This document shows, piece by piece, positions 35,341 through 44,176 of a stretch of 64,000 nucleotides of DNA (positions are counted from its first letter, which is position 1; each line of letters begins with the position of its first letter). The stretch covers positions 62,001-126,000 of the forward strand of contig DATGJP010000077.1 in NCBI GenBank assembly GCA_035295125.1, given 5' to 3'. The DNA is from JAICMB01 sp035295125 (lineage in GTDB: Bacteria > Acidobacteriota > Terriglobia > Bryobacterales > Bryobacteraceae). A model generated the notes under the pieces. The model ran no database searches. It was given only the letters and a program-made list of their open reading frames with translations, and had not been told where the DNA came from. The position numbers and the translations under genes were made by a program.

Positions 35341-36483
35341 AACGTCCTGCAATTCATCAGCAGCACCGGTTTCTACGGTGCAGAGCGAATGCTGGTAACT
35401 CTGTCCGCCGCGCTTTCGCGGGCAGGTTGCCGGGTCCGTGTCGCGCTGTTCCGCGATCCGCGAGGTCTCAGCCGCGCGGTGGAAGAGCAAGCGCGTTCGG
35501 CCGGACTAAGGGTGGCGCCAATCGATTGTCATGGACGTTGGGACTGGTCGGCCGTGAGGGCCCTGCGCACTATTTTCGCCGAGGAACCGCCGGACATCCT
35601 GCACGCGCACGGCTACAAAGCAGACTTGTACGCATATGCGGCAGCCTGGCGCCGGCGGCTTCCTCTGGTCGCCACGTGTCATAACTGGCCCGACCCTCAC
35701 CCGCGGATGCAGGCGTATGCCAAATTAGATCGGTTTATTCTGCGGTCGTTCGACCACATCACGACTCCGTCACAGGATGTGGCCCAGGTGCTCCTGTCAT
35801 CGGGAATCGCATCCGCCAGGATTACGTGGGTCAGAAACGGCATCGATATCGAAGCGTTCCGTCACGCCAAACCATCGCTGCTCCGGGATCCTAGCGAAAC
35901 ACTGGTTGGATTTGTCGGGCGGTTGGTTCCGGAGAAGGGCGGCGAGACCTTCCTCCGCGCGGCGCAACGCGTCCTGGCAGTCCGCCGGAACGTCCGGTTC
36001 ATTATGGTCGGAGACGGGCCGGCAGGCGCCGACTGGAAAACGCTGGCAGCCCAGCTTGGTATCGAACGCCACGTTGACTTCACAGGTACTCGCGACGATA
36101 TGCCGGGAGTCTACGCGTCGCTCGATATGTTCGTCCTGCCCTCCCATAACGAAGCCATGCCAATGTCGGTATTGGAGGCAATGAGCGCTGGAAAGCCCGT
36201 TATTGCGACGCGGGTGGGCGCGGTGCCGACACTGGTCTTAGACGGCGAAACCGGTCACCTATGCGCTCCAGGTGATGCGGACCAGATTGCGAGGAGCGTA
36301 CTAGCTTTACTTCAAAATTCAGAGGAGGCACATCGTCTCGGGGAGAACGGCTATCGGCGTGTACACACCGAGTTCTCCTCTGAGGCGATGGCGGAAACCT
36401 ATCTGCGGCTTTACAGAAATGTATTGACTGCCGATGCGAACGGGGTTACGCAACCTGCCGCTTGTCCGGAAAGCAACGGGTAA
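35338..36483 (+). CDS. GT4-family glycosyltransferase, probable AUU start
   Basis: About 381 residues if translation starts at ATT 35338. Starting at ATG 35389 would cut off INVLQFISSTGFYGAER, which is the first strand and loop of the GT-B N-terminal domain. The C-terminal domain has VGFVGRLVPEKGGETFLRAA, FIMVGDGPA and the donor-binding motif SHNEAMPMSVLEAMSAGKPV with the E-x7-E pattern. It transfers a sugar from a nucleotide donor to the growing repeat unit at the inner membrane. The donor and acceptor are not predictable. Confidence 0.9.
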   Translation: MNVLQFISSTGFYGAERMLVTLSAALSRAGCRVRVALFRDPRGLSRAVEEQARSAGLRVAPIDCHGRWDWSAVRALRTIFAEEPPDILHAHGYKADLYAYAAAWRRRLPLVATCHNWPDPHPRMQAYAKLDRFILRSFDHITTPSQDVAQVLLSSGIASARITWVRNGIDIEAFRHAKPSLLRDPSETLVGFVGRLVPEKGGETFLRAAQRVLAVRRNVRFIMVGDGPAGADWKTLAAQLGIERHVDFTGTRDDMPGVYASLDMFVLPSHNEAMPMSVLEAMSAGKPVIATRVGAVPTLVLDGETGHLCAPGDADQIARSVLALLQNSEEAHRLGENGYRRVHTEFSSEAMAETYLRLYRNVLTADANGVTQPAACPESNG

Positions 36484-36520
36484 GACCAGTTCACCTGTCA
36501 TTGACTCAACAACAATTCAA

Positions 36521-37588
36521 ATGAACGAAAATCAAGAAATCCAGATCTCGATTGTGTCGGCCTGCCGCAACGAGGTCTTTCACATTACCAGCTTTCTTCA
36601 GTCCATCGAACAACAGGACCTCGACGGCTTCACCTGGGAAGTGATCATCGCCGACGGCTTGAGTACGGATGGCACGCGCGAATTGCTCGATCAATACAGC
36701 GCCGCGCATCCGAACGTCATCGTTATCCCCAATCCCGGCCGAATCGTGTCGACCGGCCTGAACAAGGCGATTCGGGCCGCGCGCGGGGAAATCGTCCTCC
36801 GTCTCGATGCCCATACGCATTATGCGCCCGACTACGTTCGGAGGTGCGTTGAGACTCTCCGACACACCGGCGCCGATAATGTGGGTGGGCCTGCTCGCAC
36901 CCGCGCAACCTGTCCAGTTCAGCAGGCCATCGCCGCCGCCTATCACTCGCGGTTCTCCACCGGCGGCGCTCGATTTCATAATCCCGGCTACGAGGGCTGG
37001 GTCGACACCGTCACGTACGGCTGCTGGCGGAAGGAAACCCTGGAACGCCTCGGCCTATTTGACGAAAACCTGGTCCGCAACCAGGACGACGAACTGAACC
37101 TCCGCCTGGTGCGGGCGGGCGGCAAGATCTGGCAGAATCCCGAGATCATTTCCTGGTATTCGCCCCGTTCCACTGTGTTCGGTTTGTTCCAACAGTATTT
37201 CCAGTACGGCTATTGGAAGGTGGTGGTGATCCGCAAGCACCGCTTGCCAGGATCGTGGCGGCATGTAGTGCCGGCCGCATTTGTCGGGACGAATCTTCTG
37301 CTTCCCTTCCTGACGGCATTGTTCTTTGCGATTGGCGCGACCGTTAATTTCGACCGCCTCGAGATGTCATGGCTGGCGCTCACGGTGTGCTATGCCGCGG
37401 CCAATCTCATGGCATCGATTCTTGCGGCCCGGCGCAGTGGATGGACGACTCTTCTATGGCTTCCACCGATCTTCGCGGCCTATCATTTTTCGTACGGATT
37501 CGGCTTTTTGATGGGTCTATTTCATAGCGTCGCCAAGCCGCAGGAGACCTATTCCCAGGAATCGGTCCTCGTGCGAATCACGCGATAA
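36521..37588 (+). CDS. GT2-family membrane glycosyltransferase, ExoA-like
   Basis: A 355-residue protein. ATG 36521 is chosen because ISIVSACRNEVFHI, the first GT-A strand, follows shortly; the frame extends upstream. IIADGLSTDGT and the DxD-type LRLDAHTHY (metal and nucleotide-sugar binding) are present, then LVRNQDDELNLRL. Membrane helices follow at about 265-345 (LLLPFLTALFFAIGA and others), as in succinoglycan ExoA-type enzymes. It adds a sugar to the lipid-linked unit. Confidence 0.88.
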   Translation: MNENQEIQISIVSACRNEVFHITSFLQSIEQQDLDGFTWEVIIADGLSTDGTRELLDQYSAAHPNVIVIPNPGRIVSTGLNKAIRAARGEIVLRLDAHTHYAPDYVRRCVETLRHTGADNVGGPARTRATCPVQQAIAAAYHSRFSTGGARFHNPGYEGWVDTVTYGCWRKETLERLGLFDENLVRNQDDELNLRLVRAGGKIWQNPEIISWYSPRSTVFGLFQQYFQYGYWKVVVIRKHRLPGSWRHVVPAAFVGTNLLLPFLTALFFAIGATVNFDRLEMSWLALTVCYAAANLMASILAARRSGWTTLLWLPPIFAAYHFSYGFGFLMGLFHSVAKPQETYSQESVLVRITR

Positions 37589-37627
37589 GCCGTACATGCG
37601 CCATCAACAAACCACCTGGAGTAGCGG

Positions 37628-38965
37628 ATGTTAAGTCTAGGACTCGAGGGCTTAATTCCGATCGTGCTCTACATCGGCTTCATAGCCGTCGTCATTATGA
37701 CGGTCTTCTGGCGGCCGATTATTGGAATCTACTTCCTCGTGCCGCTGTTACCCGCGCAATCGTTTCGCGATCGCCTCAACGCGTTTCCGCTGGGCGCAAG
37801 CATGGTCACCATCCTCGTGCTTGCGGTGGCAATAGGCCTGAAGATCAAAGGCCGTCCGGTTTTCACGTGGAGTACGCTGCGGACTCCGCTGTTCGTGTAT
37901 ATCGGGTATACGTTCGTTTCCCTTTGTGCCGGGTCTTTCTACCTGGGACACAGCGTTCCTTTAAGTCCCAGCGATCCCCGGGTCGGCAATTGGCGAAATT
38001 ACATCACGATGTTGCTGCTTCTCTTTGTGGTGAGCGCCGCGGTGACTACGACCAGGGAAATCCGAATTCTGCTCGCGCTGATGTGCGTCAGCGTGTTTTT
38101 CTTCGACCGGAGCTTCTGGGGAACCGCATCGCAACGCGACTATTCCAGTTATTCGGAAGAGTTGCATGATGCGGACGCCGGGCCGGTGGGATACGCCGGG
38201 GTCAACGGCCTGGCTGCATTTGAGGCGCAAGTATCGATCGCATTCCTGTCGCTCGCCGCTTTCGAACGTAAGCGCCTTTTAAAATTTGCCTACATCGGAT
38301 TGGCAGGGTACTCCGCGCTCTGCCTGATGTACAGCCTCTCGCGCGGGGGATATCTGGCGTTCCTCGTGGGATGGTTATTCCTGGGGATGTTGAAGTACCG
38401 CAAGCTGCTGCTGCTTTTCGCAGTGTTCGCGGTGACGTGGACAGCCGTGGTGCCGAACGCCGTTCGTGAGCGCGTCGACATGACCCGTGACAATGACGGC
38501 GATCTGGATCACTCGTCGGAAGTGCGCGTCGATCTTTGGGAAGACGCCATGCAAACGTTCTCGACTAATCCTGTCACCGGCACGGGTTTCGACACCTATG
38601 CATACATGCAGCACATGTCGAACTACCGCGACACGCACAACATGTTCGTCAAGGTCCTGGTCGAGACCGGCATTGTCGGCATGGCATTGTTTCTCTGGCT
38701 GCTTTTCGGCTGTATACGCGCCGGCTTCAGGCTGTTCCGCGCAGCGGCCGACCCCACTCACGCCGCGATTGGCCTGGCCCTCGCAATGTGGGTCATATGC
38801 TCGATAGCCGCTAACTGCTTCGGCGACCGTTGGACCTACCTGCAGGTCAACGGCTTCCTTTGGGTCTTCGCCGGATTTGCAGCGCGAGCCTGGAGTCTGG
38901 AGCATCAGGCGGAAGCCGAGCCTGCTGCGGCGGAAGTCATGCCCGAAACTCTATGCGAAGCCTAG
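37628..38965 (+). CDS. Wzy-like O-antigen/EPS polymerase (ligase family)
   Basis: A 445-residue integral membrane protein with about 10-12 hydrophobic helices. ATG 37628 follows GGAG by 6 bases. The large outer loop and Wzy_C signature are visible: YSLSRGGYLAFLVGW, then RVDLWEDAMQTFSTNPVTGTG and DTHNMFVKVLVETGI. It is expected to polymerise the repeat units in the periplasm, or ligate glycan to an acceptor, as in exosortase-linked O-glycosylation ligases. The start of the next glycosyltransferase overlaps its end by 13 bases. Confidence 0.88.
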   Translation: MLSLGLEGLIPIVLYIGFIAVVIMTVFWRPIIGIYFLVPLLPAQSFRDRLNAFPLGASMVTILVLAVAIGLKIKGRPVFTWSTLRTPLFVYIGYTFVSLCAGSFYLGHSVPLSPSDPRVGNWRNYITMLLLLFVVSAAVTTTREIRILLALMCVSVFFFDRSFWGTASQRDYSSYSEELHDADAGPVGYAGVNGLAAFEAQVSIAFLSLAAFERKRLLKFAYIGLAGYSALCLMYSLSRGGYLAFLVGWLFLGMLKYRKLLLLFAVFAVTWTAVVPNAVRERVDMTRDNDGDLDHSSEVRVDLWEDAMQTFSTNPVTGTGFDTYAYMQHMSNYRDTHNMFVKVLVETGIVGMALFLWLLFGCIRAGFRLFRAAADPTHAAIGLALAMWVICSIAANCFGDRWTYLQVNGFLWVFAGFAARAWSLEHQAEAEPAAAEVMPETLCEA

Positions 38966-40224
38966 TCGCGACTGCCTGGCGCAAGCCGTCATGCCTGCCG
39001 CACTCCGGCTCATCGGAGTCCGTCATCGCCCGTCCGATCCAGGTGTACATGATGGACCTGTTACCGACGGTCCCGTACTACACAGGCTCACTTTGCGCGG
39101 CGTTAAACAGTGCGGAGGACGTCCAACTGAGTATCGGCAGTATTCAATACCACCTGGACGCTGACTACTTCCGCCGCGAAAAGCTTACGCTGGACCGACG
39201 CCTCGTCGATTTTGCCTCGCGGCTTGGTAAGCTACCCCGGGCGCTCCGCCGCTCCGTAAAGCTGTTCGAATACCTGCTCAACCTGGAAACACTCCTGATC
39301 CGGTTTCTGGTCGCGCCGCCTGACATTGTGCATGTCCAATTCCTTCCAATGGTCAAGTTTGGCGTGCACGCTGAGTTGTGGTTTCTGCAGATCGTGCGAG
39401 CGCTGGGAATCAAGATCGTCTACACGGTACACAATGTGCTGCCGCAGGATTCCGGGGAGCGTCACCACGCAGCCTTCGCGCGTCTCTATCGACTGGCTGA
39501 CCGTCTCATATGCCACGATGATTTCGCGCGGTCCCGCCTGGAAAGCGAGTTCGGCGTCGATCCGTGCCGCATCTCCGTTATCGCCCATGGTCCTCTTTTG
39601 CAGGCCAAGTCCTCCATCGCGCCCGAAGAGGTAAAGCGGCGGCTGGGCATCGGCGCTCACGAACCGCTCGTGCTTTGGCAAGGCATTGTTCGCCCGTACA
39701 AGGGAGTCTCATTCCTCCTGGACGCCTGGAAGCTGCTCCAGTCGGGAGGCGCGCTTGCTCGCCTGGCAGTCGTTGGGGACGGTGACGACTCAATATTGCG
39801 CGAACTCAGGGAGCAAGTCGCCGCTCTGAACATCGGGTCATCGACACATTTGGATTTCCGATTCGTTTCCGTTGCCGAGTTGCAGGAGTACTACTCGGCC
39901 GCGGACGTCGTCGTTTACCCATATCGTGAGATCACTACCAGCGGAGCTCTCATGACCGGGCTCGGCCACGGGAAGGCAATTGTGGCCACGAAGCATCCCG
40001 CCTTCACCCGGATCCTCGAGCATGAAAGCAACGCTTTACTGGTCGATTATGGCGACATTGGGGGGCTGGCTAATTGCTTGCAGCTTCTGATCCAAAACCC
40101 GGGCCTGCGTAAGCGACTTGGCGACGAAGCCCGAAAGAGCGAAACGAAAGGTCCTCAGTGGAGTGATCTGGCCCGGCAAACCGTAGCCTGCTATCAGTCA
40201 GCAATGAAGAATGGTGCGCACTAG
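38953..40224 (+). CDS. GT4-family glycosyltransferase
   Basis: About 423 residues from ATG 38953, inside the polymerase gene; IQVYMMDLLPTVPYYTGSL is the real N-terminal strand, so the first ~25 residues may be unstructured. GT-B motifs: HVQFLPMVKFGVHAEL, TVHNVLPQDSGERHH, LVLWQGIVRPYKGVSFLLDA and YYSAADVVVYPYREITTSG. The last is a less common variant of the donor site, lacking a simple E-x7-E. It is a likely member of the repeat-unit assembly line. Confidence 0.87.
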   Translation: MRSLVATAWRKPSCLPHSGSSESVIARPIQVYMMDLLPTVPYYTGSLCAALNSAEDVQLSIGSIQYHLDADYFRREKLTLDRRLVDFASRLGKLPRALRRSVKLFEYLLNLETLLIRFLVAPPDIVHVQFLPMVKFGVHAELWFLQIVRALGIKIVYTVHNVLPQDSGERHHAAFARLYRLADRLICHDDFARSRLESEFGVDPCRISVIAHGPLLQAKSSIAPEEVKRRLGIGAHEPLVLWQGIVRPYKGVSFLLDAWKLLQSGGALARLAVVGDGDDSILRELREQVAALNIGSSTHLDFRFVSVAELQEYYSAADVVVYPYREITTSGALMTGLGHGKAIVATKHPAFTRILEHESNALLVDYGDIGGLANCLQLLIQNPGLRKRLGDEARKSETKGPQWSDLARQTVACYQSAMKNGAH

Positions 40225-40227
40225 CGA

Positions 40228-42561
40228 ATGCCGCAAACTAGCAATCTAACAACACGTCTTCTTCGGCTCTTGAGGGAACAAGGCCTCTGGGCGACATTGG
40301 TCGCCTGCTGGACGGCCGCAGGACAGTGGTGGAGGCAGGGCGAGTTCTGGCAACTCCGCAAGTCGCCCTACGTTCGTGTCGACGGCTGCCGGATTGGCTT
40401 GGAAAAGTCCTACTCCTCGGGCATTCGCAATCTGCTTACGACAGGCGTGTTTGAGAAGCCGGAACGCGAAGCCATCCGGCGCTATCTCGACAGGAGCCTG
40501 CCCGTCGTGGAGCTTGGCGGAAGCATCGGCGTTGTAGCATGCACCACAAACCGCCGCTTGAGACGTCCCGAACAGCACGTGGTCGTCGAGGCAAATCCCA
40601 CTCTCATCCCCCTCCTCGAAGCAAATCGAGAGCGCAACAAGAGCGGATTCCAGGTGGTGCACCGGGCCGTTGGTTACGAGTCGGAATGCGTCGAGATGCA
40701 CCTGGCGGAGACAGACCCCCTTGCCGGAAGCGCCCACACGTCCGGCGGTAGAACTGAGCAGGTGCGCGCGATCACCCTGGAATCGATTACGAGTCAATAT
40801 CAATTCGATAAGTTCACGCTGGTTTGCGATATCGAAGGCACTGAGTTCGACCTCATTCAAAAAGATGCCGAAACGCTTTCGCAACGCGTCCCGCTTATGA
40901 TCGTGGAGATTCACGAGCGAATGCTCGGCGAATCGAAAACGTCCTCCCTGATGGCGCAACTGGAGCAAATGGGCTTCAAGAGCGTATATCGCATGCGGGA
41001 AACGTGGGTGCTAAAGAACACCGGCACCGGAAAGAAAAGCGTTAATCCTGCAAACGAAATCACGAAGGAACTGAAGACGCTCGTCAGACAATCCTCTCAT
41101 TACCTTTTTGGCCTCCTGGCGTCTTTGGGCCTCGGCCTGATCTCTTTTCCGATCTTCACTCGGGTCTTCACGGTATCGGATTACGGATTGATCGACCTGG
41201 CGCAAAAGATTCTTCTGTTGATCATCGCCGGCGCAAAGGGCGGCATGCAGAACTCCGTTCTTCGCTTTTACAATCGCGAAACATTTGCGAAAGACCCGGC
41301 AGCGGAGAAGCAATACTACTCCACCATGCTGTTCGGCGTCGGCGGGTTAGCCGCGCTGGTCACTGCGCTGTTTGCGGTGTTCGTACGCTTTTCGCCGCAT
41401 CGGCTCATCGACGGACCGTTAGCGGCCGTTCTGGGGTTCAGCGCGCTGCTCATACTGGTGAGGTCGCTGCAATCCATTCAGTGGGCCTTTCTGCGAATTC
41501 AAGAACGCACCAAAGCGTTCAACGTGATCAACACCTCGATGAAGTTCGCGTCTGTTGGCGCGATCTGCCTCTTGCTGCCTTTGTTGGGACCATCTGTGCG
41601 GACCTACTACAGCGGAACGATGCTTGTTGAGGTCGCTGTGGTAGCGGCACTTTGCATCCCACTGATTCGTGGCGGCCTGCTCAACCCACTGAACTTCGAT
41701 GCAAGCCTGTTCCGCACTGCCGTCCTATTCGGCGCTCCGCTGATCATGCAGGAGTTGGCCGGCATTGTCCTCGACTCCGGCGATCGCGTCCTGGTGCGCA
41801 TGTACCTGGGTGGTGACGCGCTTGGCTTCTACTCGGTGGCTTACGGCCTGTCCGGCTATGTCAACACGCTATTCTATGCACCGCTCGGACTCGCCATCAT
41901 ACCGATATACATGCGCCTGTGGAACTCCCACGGACGCGAGAAGACCGCTCAGTTCCTGAGTCTCAGCTTCGATGCTTTCCTCTGTGGGGCAAGTGGCTTG
42001 TTTGTCATCGCAGCCGTAAGCGCGCGCGACGTGGTCAGGGTGATGGCGTCGGCGAAGTATCGGGGAGCCGATGCGCTCATTCCGATCCTGGTCGCCGGCT
42101 TGTTGATCTACACGACTCAGATCTTTCTCGACGCCGGCCTTTTGATCAATAAACGGACCGGCATCCTGGCATCTTGCCTCGGCGTAGCGGCCGTCCTGAA
42201 TATCGCTCTGAATTGCGTCCTTCTGCCGCGGATGGGATTAGCCGGCGCTGCATGGGCCACACTGATCAGTTACCTCGCGTGCACCATCGCCTTGTCGTAT
42301 TTCGCTTTTCGAGTTTTGCCCCTGAAAATCGGGATCCGCCCGCTGGGAGGGTATTGCGTGGCAGCCGCGGTGGCCTGGGCAGCCGGTGCCCGAGTCGAAT
42401 TCGGCGCGCCTTTATGGAACATGTTCTCCAAGCCCACGATAGCTCTGCTGGTGTATTTCGGCGTCCTGCTCCTGATCGACCGGCGGGTTCGAGGTTTAAG
42501 CTCCATGTTGTTGCACGCGCTCAGAACAGGTTCAACACAGAATGATGCGCTACCGGCATAG
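40228..42561 (+). CDS. Fusion of FkbM-type methyltransferase and Wzx-type flippase
   Basis: A single 777-residue frame. Residues ~50-270 are an FkbM-family SAM methyltransferase: VVELGGSIGVVACTT (SAM loop), VVVEANPTLIPLLEANRERN, then TLVCDIEGTEFDLIQ and VPLMIVEIHER. A linker (NTGTGKKSVNPANE) runs into a second module from ~289 to the end: MOP/PST-type flippase helices (SLGLGLISFPIFTRVFTVSDYG, GSGDRVLVRMYL-type turn, LNIALNCVLLPRMGLAGAAWAT). About 14 hydrophobic helices are expected. The fusion would join methylation of the repeat unit with its transfer across the membrane. Confidence 0.85.
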   Translation: MPQTSNLTTRLLRLLREQGLWATLVACWTAAGQWWRQGEFWQLRKSPYVRVDGCRIGLEKSYSSGIRNLLTTGVFEKPEREAIRRYLDRSLPVVELGGSIGVVACTTNRRLRRPEQHVVVEANPTLIPLLEANRERNKSGFQVVHRAVGYESECVEMHLAETDPLAGSAHTSGGRTEQVRAITLESITSQYQFDKFTLVCDIEGTEFDLIQKDAETLSQRVPLMIVEIHERMLGESKTSSLMAQLEQMGFKSVYRMRETWVLKNTGTGKKSVNPANEITKELKTLVRQSSHYLFGLLASLGLGLISFPIFTRVFTVSDYGLIDLAQKILLLIIAGAKGGMQNSVLRFYNRETFAKDPAAEKQYYSTMLFGVGGLAALVTALFAVFVRFSPHRLIDGPLAAVLGFSALLILVRSLQSIQWAFLRIQERTKAFNVINTSMKFASVGAICLLLPLLGPSVRTYYSGTMLVEVAVVAALCIPLIRGGLLNPLNFDASLFRTAVLFGAPLIMQELAGIVLDSGDRVLVRMYLGGDALGFYSVAYGLSGYVNTLFYAPLGLAIIPIYMRLWNSHGREKTAQFLSLSFDAFLCGASGLFVIAAVSARDVVRVMASAKYRGADALIPILVAGLLIYTTQIFLDAGLLINKRTGILASCLGVAAVLNIALNCVLLPRMGLAGAAWATLISYLACTIALSYFAFRVLPLKIGIRPLGGYCVAAAVAWAAGARVEFGAPLWNMFSKPTIALLVYFGVLLLIDRRVRGLSSMLLHALRTGSTQNDALPA

Positions 42562-44176
42562 CTATCGGTGGAGTTGCGTTGCCGTCTTGGCCGCGTCGGG
42601 CGCGCTTGCGGCGCCGCGCGTCTATTACACGGATCTGGATAGCGGTCCGAACTCCGGCGGCGAAAAGAATGCCGGGGCGTATGTGACGATCTATGGCAGC
42701 GGGTTTGGCTCCGTTCAGGGATCGTCTTCAGTCACGGTAGGCGCCGGCCGCGCTGCGGCGTATCCCATCTGGACCGATTCCAAAATCGCCATCCAGCTCG
42801 GGCCTGACGCATCCACCGGAGACATCATTGTAACCACCAAGGACGGCGCCTCTAACCCCGTTCCATTCACTGTTCGGCCGGGAAAGATCTATTTTGTTGC
42901 GTCGAACGGCAAGGACGGGCATGATGGCAGCTTTGCCTCGCCTTGGCGAACGGTTCTGAAAGCCCGCGATAGCCTGAAGCCGGGTGACATTGCCTATCTA
43001 AGAAATGGCGTGAATCAGGCCGCGGACGATGGGCAGGGCTGGAAAACGTGCCTCCTGATCGGCGCAAATTCGGGCACGCAGGATCGCCCGAAATCGCTGG
43101 TCGCCTATCCCGGCGAGTCAGCGACCCTGGGAAATGTTAACGGCACCGCGGCAGGCGGTTGCGACGCCGGTATTCGAACCAGAAACCAGGGCGAGAACTA
43201 TTGGACCATCGCGGGCTTGAAAATTCGCGGTGGCACCGAAGCGTTCAACCTGTTCGGCGTCACCGGATGGCGGCTGGTTGGCAACGATATGTCATGTCCG
43301 AACGGCAACGGGCAATCCGCCTGTCTTGACACCGCGAGGGCCAGCAACCTGCATATTTACGGGAACAACATTCACGATGTCGCCACGAATCTTGACCCCT
43401 CGAAAGTGACTGCCCTGTATCACGGCGTGTACCTATCGACGGATACCAACCATGTCTGGTTCGGCTGGAATACGATTGCCAATGTGCAGGGGGGCCGGGG
43501 CATGCAGGTTCATTCTTCGCCCATTCAAGGCGGAGGGGCAGCCGATCCCACGGGCCATGATCAATATGACTTGCACATTCACGACAACGTGATCCACGAT
43601 ACGCAGTGCGACGGGATCATTTTGTCTACGGTAGATCCGTCGAAAGGGCCTGTCGAGATCTATAACAACGTCATCTACAACGCCGGCAAGGGCCCGAATA
43701 ACCTGGAAGGGTCCGGCTCCTGGAGCTGCATCAACGCGCAGGCTTATACCAATTCGGGGCCACCGGGTTCCGGTCCCATCGAGATCTACAACAACACTCT
43801 GTACGCGTGCGGATCGTTCGCGAATCCTCCATACTCGGACAGCTCCGCGGGACTCATGTGGATAGCCGCGAAGAATCCGAATAAATACGTTCATCTTCGC
43901 CGGAACATTATTGAAACTTCGGGCTCGGTGCCTTACCTGCGGATTCACGACGTTCCCGCTAATGAATGCCCCGACTCGGACAAATGTGCCGGCGTACGCG
44001 GCTCTGACAATCTCTTTTACGGCAACGGGGCCGCTCCCAGGAACCCGAATCTGAAAGCATCCCTCAGCTGTGATCCGCATTTCGTCAACGCGGCTGCTGC
44101 TGATTTCCGCATCCCTCAGAACGGCCCGGCACGAAACACTGGCGCTTTCGCCTGTGCGAGTGAGAAACAGCACTAA
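42542..44176 (+). CDS. Secreted TIG / beta-helix protein, shorter paralogue
   Basis: A 544-residue protein. The start overlaps the previous gene by 20 bases. A signal peptide is present (WSCVAVLAASGALAAP), then VYYTDLDSGPNSGGEKNAG, VTIYGSGFGS (TIG-like) and a long right-handed beta-helix with NNIHDVATNL, LHIHDNVIHDTQCDGI and PVEIYNNVIYNAGKG. It is clearly paralogous to residues 20-560 of the protein at 24954 and lacks the Ig-like tail. Its place inside the glycosyltransferase run argues that it works on the same polymer, possibly as a lyase, epimerase or binding protein. No catalytic residues could be assigned. Confidence 0.85.
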   Translation: MMRYRHSYRWSCVAVLAASGALAAPRVYYTDLDSGPNSGGEKNAGAYVTIYGSGFGSVQGSSSVTVGAGRAAAYPIWTDSKIAIQLGPDASTGDIIVTTKDGASNPVPFTVRPGKIYFVASNGKDGHDGSFASPWRTVLKARDSLKPGDIAYLRNGVNQAADDGQGWKTCLLIGANSGTQDRPKSLVAYPGESATLGNVNGTAAGGCDAGIRTRNQGENYWTIAGLKIRGGTEAFNLFGVTGWRLVGNDMSCPNGNGQSACLDTARASNLHIYGNNIHDVATNLDPSKVTALYHGVYLSTDTNHVWFGWNTIANVQGGRGMQVHSSPIQGGGAADPTGHDQYDLHIHDNVIHDTQCDGIILSTVDPSKGPVEIYNNVIYNAGKGPNNLEGSGSWSCINAQAYTNSGPPGSGPIEIYNNTLYACGSFANPPYSDSSAGLMWIAAKNPNKYVHLRRNIIETSGSVPYLRIHDVPANECPDSDKCAGVRGSDNLFYGNGAAPRNPNLKASLSCDPHFVNAAAADFRIPQNGPARNTGAFACASEKQH

